Shown in pieces: positions 1-5,974 of a stretch of DNA of 10,084 nucleotides. The stretch covers positions 1 through 10,084 of the forward strand of contig CAMWRB010000030.1 of NCBI GenBank assembly GCA_947176545.1. The letters run 5' to 3'. Positions within the stretch are counted from its first letter, which is position 1, and the number at the start of each line of letters is the position of its first letter. The notes below the pieces were generated by a model that was not told the DNA's origin, ran no database searches, and saw only the letters and a list, made by a program, of their open reading frames with translations. This DNA is from an uncultured Porphyromonadaceae bacterium (lineage in GTDB: Bacteria; Bacteroidota; Bacteroidia; Bacteroidales; Muribaculaceae). The translations under genes were made by a program, and so were the position numbers.

Positions 1-2
1 GT

Positions 3-36
3 ATTAGTGAATAGTCACTATTCACTATTCACTAAT
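3..36. repeat. AT-rich palindrome with internal 7-bp direct repeats, downstream of the DUF4919-like gene
   Basis: The arms ATTAGTGAATAGT (3-15) and ACTATTCACTAAT (24-36) are perfect 13-bp inverted repeats around an 8-base loop. The right side is also a direct repeat: CACTATT occurs at 16-22 and 23-29, followed by CACTAA. A second hairpin register is therefore possible, pairing 6-15 with 17-26. The element begins 24 bases past the stop codon of the adjacent minus-strand gene, so it may act as its transcription terminator. No strong U-tract is visible before the window ends. It could equally be one copy of a dispersed intergenic repeat. Confidence 0.6.
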
Positions 37-60
37 TGTCGTTTCCGGTTCAGAGTCTTC

Positions 61-1098
61 TTACGTTGAATCCGTCACACTTTCCGTCACACTTTCGGAT
101 GCACTTTCCGACAGACTTTCGGGGTGCTTGTTTTCGTATTCGGCTGTGAGTTGTTCGACATTGAAGTAGAAGCCGGGTTGCACCTTGTCGCGCAACCGTC
201 GGGCGGTCTCCTCCTTGGCTCTTACGGTCAGATAGTCGTAGCCGGGTTCTATAAAGTCCACATCCGTAGCCTCATATCCGAGGAGTTCGATGAGGTCATA
301 TTCGTGCATCGGGTAGATGACATAGAAAGCGTTCTCCATATCTTCACCCGTGCCGGTAGACTTGATTGCACCTAACAGATGTTCGAGCCTGTATTCCCAT
401 ATCTTGGCGCTCATATCCTTGCGTCGTTCCTTGAGAACGTGTACGAGAAACGACATCTGTCGCAGGTCAAAAGGATTGTCACGCAGGGTGAGCTCCGCAT
501 ATTTCTTGATGGTGTCAATTTCCTCCTTGGTATGTGTTTTCTTCTCGCGCAGGGCATCAGTTACCCCGGAATATGGAGATGTGCGGTAGGGGTCGTAATC
601 CTCCTGAAAAGTGTATCCGAGGTACAGGTTGCGGTATTCCTCCTGCGTCATGGTCGTATCGTTACGGTTATATTTGGCCATGAGTTTAGGGAAGTAGAAT
701 TCACTTTTCGGGTCAAGTGTCATCTGCTTGATGAGTGCCAGATCGGGTTTTTCGACCGTTATCTTGCGTCGTTTGCGCGCCTCTTCCTGTTCGCGTGTGA
801 GGGGTTTGACCGACGTAGCGGCCTGTCCGGGAGTCTCTGTCTGCGTGAATGTAGGTGCGACCCCGACTCCCGAGCCGTATGAACGGCGGCGTGTTCCGGA
901 GCGGCGTGATGAAGACTTTGACGAACTTTTACGGGTACGTGAGTATGACTTGCTGCTCTTCTTGCGCGAACTTTTGGACGTGCGCGGTGCCGGGTCGGGC
1001 ACTGGTTTGGCCGAGACATCCGGAGGTAGAATGAATGTCAGTGCGACCAAAAGCGGGAGCATGCAGGCGAGATAATGTCTTAAAGTCTTCATTGTCAT
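61..1098 (-). CDS. Secreted DUF4919-like protein with basic Ser/Lys/Arg region and SESx-repeat tail
   Basis: This is a predicted exported protein of 345 residues with no known biochemical activity. Residues 1-30 form a signal peptide: a basic start (KTLRHY), a hydrophobic core (about 9-25) and a likely cleavage after VSA. Residues about 39-74 are almost entirely Ser, Lys, Arg and Thr, a strongly cationic low-complexity stretch. Residues about 117-320 resemble the DUF4919 family of Bacteroidetes, judged from remembered family style: PDLALIKQMTLDPKSEFYFP, then YNRNDTTMTQEEYRNLYLGY. The tail (327-345) is built of SESx/TESV repeats. The start at 1098 and a second Met two codons in (1092) are both possible; the signal peptide is intact either way. 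It follows the upstream membrane-protein gene by only 10 bases, so the two are probably co-transcribed. The family call is from memory of sequence style, not a search. Confidence 0.85.
   Translation of the reverse strand: MTMKTLRHYLACMLPLLVALTFILPPDVSAKPVPDPAPRTSKSSRKKSSKSYSRTRKSSSKSSSRRSGTRRRSYGSGVGVAPTFTQTETPGQAATSVKPLTREQEEARKRRKITVEKPDLALIKQMTLDPKSEFYFPKLMAKYNRNDTTMTQEEYRNLYLGYTFQEDYDPYRTSPYSGVTDALREKKTHTKEEIDTIKKYAELTLRDNPFDLRQMSFLVHVLKERRKDMSAKIWEYRLEHLLGAIKSTGTGEDMENAFYVIYPMHEYDLIELLGYEATDVDFIEPGYDYLTVRAKEETARRLRDKVQPGFYFNVEQLTAEYENKHPESLSESASESVTESVTDST
71..118 (-). repeat. 12-bp tandem repeat inside the 3' end of the DUF4919-like gene
   Basis: On the plus strand the unit TCCGTCACACTT occurs twice exactly (71-82, 83-94), followed by two degenerate copies, TCGGATGCACTT (95-106) and TCCGACAGACTT (107-118). 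The unit length is a multiple of three, so on the minus strand it encodes tetrapeptides of the SESA/SESV/TESV kind. A gain or loss of units would alter tail length without shifting the frame. Confidence 0.75.
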
Positions 1099-1108
1099 CA
1101 GGGTGTTA

Positions 1109-1645
1109 TCAGAGAGAGGTGCGATATGTGATTATGACCAGAATGATGCCGAGCTGCGCTACGGTGATGAGAATCGGGAAGCCCTTGGCAAGCAGGTATC
1201 TGAAGAAGTTGCCGGTGCCCGGTTTAATCATCTGTCCCGACGGGGTGTTGGTGAAGAGGAGATAACCGATGACAATTCCGGCGGCCGTGCCGATAATCAT
1301 GAGTGCATAGGCGAGTGTCATGATTGACGTAACTGTCAGGCAAGCGAGTCCGATGAGCATTCCGGCTACCGCTCCGACGGTCATATACCATACCCCGCGG
1401 CTCTGTATGCGTATGGCGGCGCTCTGCATCACGATGACCATCATGATGATAAGGGTTATGGCCAGCCATGAATACAGCAGCGAGTTCGTGACCGGAAATA
1501 GGTTGTAACCCTCGGGCGACTTGGCGAGCGACATAAGAACGAGCGCGCAGTAGGAGAGTCCCGGAGCGAGCACGATACGTCGCGGGAGTGCGATAAAGGC
1601 TCCAATCCAGAGCAGACAACTGACTATGATAAGAAATATGGTCAT
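1109..1645 (-). CDS. Small polytopic inner-membrane protein of unknown function
   Basis: The gene encodes 178 residues, mostly hydrophobic, with about six predicted membrane helices: roughly 1-20, 26-41, 54-75, 86-106, 108-132 and 152-174. Soluble loops are short. The most distinctive is a Pro/Gly-containing loop (TNTPSGQMIKPGTGNFF, about 132-148) before the last helix. No catalytic motif, transporter signature or cysteine pattern is visible, and I do not recognise the family. The ATG at 1645 places the first helix directly at the N-terminus and is preceded by an A/T-rich stretch, as usual for Bacteroidetes. The stop codon lies 10 bases before the DUF4919-like gene, which suggests a two-gene unit with a secreted partner. 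The 180-base gap upstream suggests it may have its own promoter rather than depend only on the PgpH-like gene. Confidence 0.8.
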   Translation of the reverse strand: MTIFLIIVSCLLWIGAFIALPRRIVLAPGLSYCALVLMSLAKSPEGYNLFPVTNSLLYSWLAITLIIMMVIVMQSAAIRIQSRGVWYMTVGAVAGMLIGLACLTVTSIMTLAYALMIIGTAAGIVIGYLLFTNTPSGQMIKPGTGNFFRYLLAKGFPILITVAQLGIILVIITYRTSL

Positions 1646-1773
1646 AATGACGATGTTTTATATGGTTTTACTACCTCTGAGGGAGTCGGACGCGGGTGTG
1701 TAACCCGGTTGCGGCTGCCGTGAGGTCACAGATTGATTGCAGTGCGGTTATAGAATAATAACGTCTGAACAAG

Positions 1774-1781
1774 CAAAAATA
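1774..1781 (-). promoter_or_regulatory. Possible -7 element (TATTTTTG) in the 180-base gap before the small membrane protein
   Basis: The intergenic stretch 1646-1825 contains TATTTTTG on the minus strand, which matches the Bacteroidetes -7 consensus TAnnTTTG. A TTTG does lie upstream (1796-1799), but the spacing is 14 bases rather than the usual 19-21, so the -33 match is poor. If real, it would give an mRNA leader of about 120 bases. The leader holds only a weak 5-bp hairpin (1693-1697 with 1703-1707). I see no recognisable riboswitch, tRNA or terminator with a U-tract in this gap. Confidence 0.25.
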
Positions 1782-1825
1782 TTGGCCGGGTGCTACAAAA
1801 TCCGCCTACTGCCGTGGTAAGGTCG

Positions 1826-3958
1826 TCAGGCATCATGATGCATATCGTCCTGATGTACGTCGCGAGGGTCAGGATGTGCGCTGTCCTCATTTTTCTTGAG
1901 TTCCGGATAGGCCACGCGTGAGTGATAGATAGTGGCAAGACGTTTCTTGAACGTATTCTTGATGACCTGTATGTCCTTGAACGACAGCGGTGAGTCCTTG
2001 AACATTCCGTCGGCTACCTGTCCGTCGATAATCTTGTCTACCAGTGCGTCGATGGAGTCGTGGGTATAGTCGCGCAGACTGCGTGATGCCGCCTCGACAC
2101 AGTCAGCCATCATCAGAATGGCAGTCTCACGCGAGCGCGGGTTCGGGCCGGGATATGTGAATTTGGCGCGGTCTACCGGTTTGCCGTTAGCCTCATTGAC
2201 AGCGGTGTTATAGAAATATTTGGCGACTCCCTTGCCGTGATGTTCGGCTATGAAGTCCTTTATGACAGCCGGGAGCTTGGCCTTGGAAGCGAGAGTGAGT
2301 CCGTCGGTGACATGGCGTATGATTTTATCGGCCGAAGTCTCCGGGTCAAGTCCGGCATGAGGATTGACACCATGCTGATTTTCGGTAAAGAATATGGGGC
2401 TCTCCATCTTGCCTATGTCGTGATAGAGCGCGCCTGTGCGGACCAGCTGTGTGTTGGCACCGATAGCGCGTGCTGCCTCGGCGGCAAGCGTGGAAACCTG
2501 CATGGAGTGCTGGAACGTGCCGGGAGCTTCCTCGGCAAGTCGTCTGAGCAGCGGATTGTTGATGTCGGAGAGCTCGACGAGTGTCACCATAGATGTAAAT
2601 CCGAAGAGTTTCTCGATGATGAGTATCAGCACGTATGCGAACGAGAGTATCACGGCGTTGAAGAAGAAGAGGATGAACATACGCAGCGTCAGGTTGTCAA
2701 GAGTACCCTCGTTAAGCAGGCAGAGTGCAATATAGGCGACGATGTATGTCGTCAGTGAAATGATGGCTGTCCGCAGCAACTGACTGCGTTTGCTGAGGTG
2801 CTGTATGCTCAGTGTGCATATTATGCCCGTGATAAGTTCGAGATAAATGAACTGGAACGGATATGTGGCCAGCAGTGCGCATATCAAAACGGTCGTGATT
2901 AGGGATATGACCGCTGTCCTGCTGTCGAAGAATACGAGGAGTACGACGGGCAGGATGGTGAAAGGTATGAGATAGAGTCCCTGGTTGAGATATTCGACCA
3001 CGGTAGCTGCAATAACGACGAAGAGGGTGATTAGCGACATCAGGAATGTCATCTTGCGCAGACTGTTGTAGAATTGCGGCCGGTAGTGGTATAGGAAGAG
3101 ATAGAGTGTAATCAGGGTTATGAGTATATACATGGCCTGACCGACGACAAACCATATCCTCGATTTGCCCTCATCGTCATGATTCTTGGCCAGGAGTTCC
3201 TGATACGTGTTCAGATTGGTGTAAATCTGAGGGGTCACAATCTCTCCGCGGTCCACGATGCGCTGTCCTTTCTTGATAACTCCGAGTGCGCCATTGACGT
3301 TGAGATACTCCTGATTTCGGAATTTGGTGTCGGCCACCGAGTCGAGCGTAATGTCCGGCACGATGGAGAGGGTAAGTGCCTTTGCGACATTGGCAGAGAG
3401 GGTGTTGCGGGGTGTGCCGTTGGCCACGCTGTATGCGGAGTCAATATAGTTGTAAGCCATTCGCGGGGGGATATATCCGGAACCGTCAATGGTGGTTACG
3501 GAGCGGTCGGAGACATCCTCGTTGCCGTTATAATGTCTGACTTTCTTATTGTTGCCGGACTGAATGGACTTATAGACATCCGGGTCGACGATGCCTCTGC
3601 GATAGAATTCAGCCAGAAGATGTTTCATCAGTCTGACAGTCCGTTCGGACGACTCCCCGGCGAGTGCATTGCTGAGTCTCTGTATACTCTTCTCGGGTAT
3701 GCTGAGGTCCCTGACCACAAAGGGGGCGAAGTTGGCATCGATACTGTCCCGCATGGAATGTTGAGAGGCTGAGTCGCGCATGATTGGTGTATCAAACTCT
3801 GCTGTCAGCAGGGGGTAACGCCACGGCTGGTTGAGCTCGTATGTGTATGACTGATGGTCGTTGCGCGGCACGACAAGGAGCGCGATAATTGCGGCTCCGA
3901 GCAGCAGCAGGATGGTGAAGATTTGATTGCGGTATAAACCTTTATTTTTGTCAGACAT
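1826..3958 (-). CDS. PgpH-type 7TM-HD phosphohydrolase, probable c-di-AMP phosphodiesterase
   Basis: The 710-residue membrane protein has the layout of the PgpH (7TMR-HDED) family, which hydrolyses the second messenger c-di-AMP in Firmicutes. One N-terminal membrane helix (about 12-30) is followed by a large extracytoplasmic domain (about 31-266). Seven membrane helices then span about 268-290, 302-322, 328-344, 348-364, 366-386, 395-416 and 425-449. The cytoplasmic HD domain (about 475-680) keeps its metal-binding residues: H484 (GTFQHSMQV), H513-D514 (LYHDIGKMESP), H549, H573-H574 (AEHHGKG) and D619 (MMADCVEA). The length is typical of the family. The tail after about 690 is rich in His and Asp. 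The gene starts 81 bases after the RelA/SpoT homolog stops, with no clear promoter between, so they are probably one transcript. Family and membrane topology are well supported; the c-di-AMP substrate is inferred from the family. Confidence 0.93.
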   Translation of the reverse strand: MSDKNKGLYRNQIFTILLLLGAAIIALLVVPRNDHQSYTYELNQPWRYPLLTAEFDTPIMRDSASQHSMRDSIDANFAPFVVRDLSIPEKSIQRLSNALAGESSERTVRLMKHLLAEFYRRGIVDPDVYKSIQSGNNKKVRHYNGNEDVSDRSVTTIDGSGYIPPRMAYNYIDSAYSVANGTPRNTLSANVAKALTLSIVPDITLDSVADTKFRNQEYLNVNGALGVIKKGQRIVDRGEIVTPQIYTNLNTYQELLAKNHDDEGKSRIWFVVGQAMYILITLITLYLFLYHYRPQFYNSLRKMTFLMSLITLFVVIAATVVEYLNQGLYLIPFTILPVVLLVFFDSRTAVISLITTVLICALLATYPFQFIYLELITGIICTLSIQHLSKRSQLLRTAIISLTTYIVAYIALCLLNEGTLDNLTLRMFILFFFNAVILSFAYVLILIIEKLFGFTSMVTLVELSDINNPLLRRLAEEAPGTFQHSMQVSTLAAEAARAIGANTQLVRTGALYHDIGKMESPIFFTENQHGVNPHAGLDPETSADKIIRHVTDGLTLASKAKLPAVIKDFIAEHHGKGVAKYFYNTAVNEANGKPVDRAKFTYPGPNPRSRETAILMMADCVEAASRSLRDYTHDSIDALVDKIIDGQVADGMFKDSPLSFKDIQVIKNTFKKRLATIYHSRVAYPELKKNEDSAHPDPRDVHQDDMHHDA

Positions 3959-3959
3959 A

Positions 3960-4031
3960 TTTTTCCGGGAGTTCTAAGAGTACTGTGAGTATTATGATTA
4001 TAATGAGTTCCGGGAGTACTATGATTTCTAT
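3960..4031. repeat. Degenerate 9-bp tandem repeat filling the RSH-pgpH spacer
   Basis: Units start every 9 bases on the plus strand: TTTTTCCGG (3960), GAGTTCTAA (3969), GAGTACTGT (3978), GAGTATTAT (3987), GATTATAAT (3996), GAGTTCCGG (4005), GAGTACTAT (4014) and GATTTCTAT (4023). Five of the eight keep GAGT in exact 9-base phase and two more keep GA plus the T. In the transcribed (minus) direction the unit reads roughly ATAGTACTC. The array covers almost all of the 81-base spacer and ends right at the A-rich ribosome site before the PgpH-like start. The copies are degenerate, so this looks like an old tandem array rather than a recent slippage event. Confidence 0.65.
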
Positions 4032-4039
4032 TGGGGTTG

Positions 4040-5872
4040 TCAGCTTTCCGGTATGCGGGTGACTTCGGAGATTCCGTCGAGCTTGCGCATTTCGGAGCAT
4101 ATTCGCCGGATGGCCTGAGTGGTGGCATGTGTGGCGAGTGTCAGCGTGCAGTGTACGATGTCCGCTTCTGTGTCCACGGTCATGGCTACGAGTCTTACGA
4201 CATCGCGCCTTGTGGCGATGGCTACAATTGACGACAGTATACCCTTACGGTCAAATCCCTCGATGATGACGGTGTGTCGCCGCGCGGGACGGGCCGGAGG
4301 GTTGGCGTTGTGTGCTTTCTCAGGGCTGTCGCCGATGAGTTCGCTCCCGCTGTCGGTACCGGCATCCTGATTATGTTTGAGAAAGGTGCGTATTCTGTTC
4401 TGAGCCTTTGCTGTATTGCAGAGTTCAAGCCATTCGGCCGTAGGCACACGTGTCTGCGAGGAGATGATTTCGACCTGGTCGCCCGAGTCGAGCACATGGC
4501 TCAGTGGCATCAGTCGATGGCCTATCTTGCCGGCCACGCAGTGCAGTCCGAGGTCGGAGTGTATTGCGAATGCCATGTCGAGCACCGTCGAGCCGGTCGG
4601 CAACTTTATAAGGTCGCCCTTGGGTGTGAAGACGAATATTTCTGTCGAATAGAGATTGAGCTTGATGGTATCTAAAAAGTCGATTGCATCCGGTTCCGGG
4701 TGAGAGAGGATGTCCTTGATGGTGTTCATCCAGGTGTCGAGTTCGGTAACAGATGACTGTTCACCGGTCTTGTACATCCAGTGAGCGGCATATCCGAGCT
4801 CGGCGATGTCATCCATTTTGCGCGAGCGAATCTGCACCTCAATCCATTTCCCCTCCGGACCCATGACGGTGAGATGGAGTGCGCGGTAGCCGTTGGCTTT
4901 CGGAGTTGAAGTCCAGTCGCGCAGGCGGTCGGGGTGAACTGAATGACCGTCGGTGAAAAAGGTGTATATCTGCCAGCAGCGTATACGCTCCATCTCGTCA
5001 TCGTCATTCTCAAAGATGACTCTCAACGCATAAATATCGAAAATATCGTCAAAGAGGACTCCCTTCTTCTGCATTTTGTTATAGATGGAGTATGCGCTCT
5101 TGATGCGTGTCTTGATTTGATATTTAAATCCGGCCTCATCGAGTTTGCGTCGTATCGGTGCGACAAACTTCTCGATTATGGCGAGCCTGTCAGCCTCTGT
5201 GCTTGCGACGCGTCCGGTGATAGCGGCATAAACGGCGGGATGCTGGAACTTGAACACCAGGTCTTCGAACTCGGACTTGATTTTACCGAGTCCGAGACGG
5301 TGGGCCAGCGGGGCGTAGACATAGAGGGTCTCCTCCGCTATCTTGTGCTGCTTATCGGCACGCAGTGTCGTGATAGACCTCATGTTGTGCAAACGGTCTG
5401 CCATCTTGACCAGAATGACACGGATGTCGGTAGACATCGAGAGCAGCAGTTTGCGAAAATTCTCTGCCTGAATGGAGGCCTTGTCTCCGAAAATGCCGCC
5501 GGATATTTTGGTCATCCCCTCGACGAGCGAAGCTATGTGAGCGCCGAATGCCGCCTCTATATCGTCGCGCGTGTAGTCGGTATCCTCGATGATGTGATGG
5601 AGCAGAGCGGCACATATGGATGTAGAGCCGAGACCCAGCTCGCTCACCACAATGCGTGCCACGGCAATCGGATGCAGCATGAAGGGTTCTCCCGTCCGAC
5701 GGCGGACACCCTCATGGGCCTTGGAGGCGAAGCGGTAGGCCTTCTGGATAATCTCGACCTTACGCCGGTGGTTCGAGTTGATATAGGCCTGCAGCAACTC
5801 GTTGAATGCCTCGTCGGTCACCCTGCGGTCGCGCTCCTCGGGCTTGATATTCATATAGCTCTCGTAGGTCAT
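4040..5872 (-). CDS. Compact RelA/SpoT homolog with altered (HH) hydrolase motif
   Basis: This 610-residue RSH protein should make, and may degrade, the alarmone (p)ppGpp. The N-terminal HD hydrolase domain (about 45-200) has H67 (MLHPIAV), E96-D97 and D159 (MADRLHNMR). The usual HD pair in HDxxED is H92-H93: codon 93 is CAC (5594-5596), not an Asp codon, which removes a metal ligand. The synthetase domain (about 235-370) looks complete: IKSAYSIYNKM, D279 in FDIYALRVI, the RxKD-like motif R316-L-R-D319, Y329 in PKANGYRALH and E345 in IEVQIRS. A TGS domain (about 410-475) follows. Only some 55 residues then separate it from a C-terminal ACT domain (about 532-608), so most of the helical and zinc-finger region of full-length Rel (about 730-750 residues) is missing. 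A consensus promoter lies immediately upstream. If that promoter is used, the downstream Met (codon 7, 5854) may be the real start. It is probably the first gene of an operon with the PgpH-like gene. Confidence 0.93.
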   Translation of the reverse strand: MTYESYMNIKPEERDRRVTDEAFNELLQAYINSNHRRKVEIIQKAYRFASKAHEGVRRRTGEPFMLHPIAVARIVVSELGLGSTSICAALLHHIIEDTDYTRDDIEAAFGAHIASLVEGMTKISGGIFGDKASIQAENFRKLLLSMSTDIRVILVKMADRLHNMRSITTLRADKQHKIAEETLYVYAPLAHRLGLGKIKSEFEDLVFKFQHPAVYAAITGRVASTEADRLAIIEKFVAPIRRKLDEAGFKYQIKTRIKSAYSIYNKMQKKGVLFDDIFDIYALRVIFENDDDEMERIRCWQIYTFFTDGHSVHPDRLRDWTSTPKANGYRALHLTVMGPEGKWIEVQIRSRKMDDIAELGYAAHWMYKTGEQSSVTELDTWMNTIKDILSHPEPDAIDFLDTIKLNLYSTEIFVFTPKGDLIKLPTGSTVLDMAFAIHSDLGLHCVAGKIGHRLMPLSHVLDSGDQVEIISSQTRVPTAEWLELCNTAKAQNRIRTFLKHNQDAGTDSGSELIGDSPEKAHNANPPARPARRHTVIIEGFDRKGILSSIVAIATRRDVVRLVAMTVDTEADIVHCTLTLATHATTQAIRRICSEMRKLDGISEVTRIPES

Positions 5873-5876
5873 ATCG

Positions 5877-5908
5877 CAAAGATAGTTAAAAATAACTCTC
5901 CATACAAA
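5877..5908 (-). promoter_or_regulatory. Consensus Bacteroidetes (sigma-ABfr) promoter for the RSH gene
   Basis: On the minus strand, TTTG (5905-5908) is followed after 20 bases by TATCTTTG (5877-5884). This matches the Bacteroidetes primary-sigma consensus of TTTG, 19-21 bases, then TAnnTTTG. Transcription normally starts a few bases after the final G, which here falls on or next to the annotated ATG at 5870-5872. The mRNA would then be leaderless or nearly so, or translation would begin at the second ATG (5852-5854) with an untranslated leader of under about 20 bases. Confidence 0.8.
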
Positions 5909-5953
5909 TAATCCGGGTGTGTCAAATTCTTGAATTTTGACACACCCGGATTA
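5909..5953 (-). terminator. 18-bp perfect hairpin terminating the sus-like operon
   Basis: Positions 5909-5926 and 5936-5953 are perfect 18-base inverted repeats (core TCCGGGTGTGTCAAA) around a 9-base loop. In the minus direction the stem is followed by TTTGTATGG, and with the AT-rich stem foot the exit reads TTATTTGTAT, a modest U-rich tail. It lies 21 bases after the stop of the small lipoprotein gene, so it most likely terminates the Sus-like operon. The -33 element of the next promoter begins on the base directly after the stem. Confidence 0.82.
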
Positions 5954-5974
5954 TAATTAAGCGGGGTTGAAATA

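Noticed and set aside
379..882. A 167-codon plus-strand frame opposite the DUF4919-like gene.
   Set aside because: It is a shadow of a gene with a clear signal peptide on the other strand; no independent evidence supports it.
1680..1730. A GC-rich stretch in the 180-base gap that resembled a tRNA T-arm (AACCCGGTTGC).
   Set aside because: No acceptor stem, anticodon arm or CCA-side pairing could be drawn around it.
1796..1799. TTTG as a -33 box for the small membrane protein gene.
   Set aside because: The spacing to TATTTTTG is only 14 bases, outside the 19-21 range of known Bacteroidetes promoters.
3179..3772. A 197-codon plus-strand frame opposite the PgpH-like gene.
   Set aside because: It is antisense to the extracytoplasmic domain coding region and has no ribosome site or promoter of its own; it is a coding shadow.
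4943..5911. A 322-codon open frame on the plus strand opposite the RSH gene.
   Set aside because: It is fully antisense to a well-supported RSH gene, its product has no recognisable domain, and long antisense frames are expected opposite GC-balanced coding sequence.
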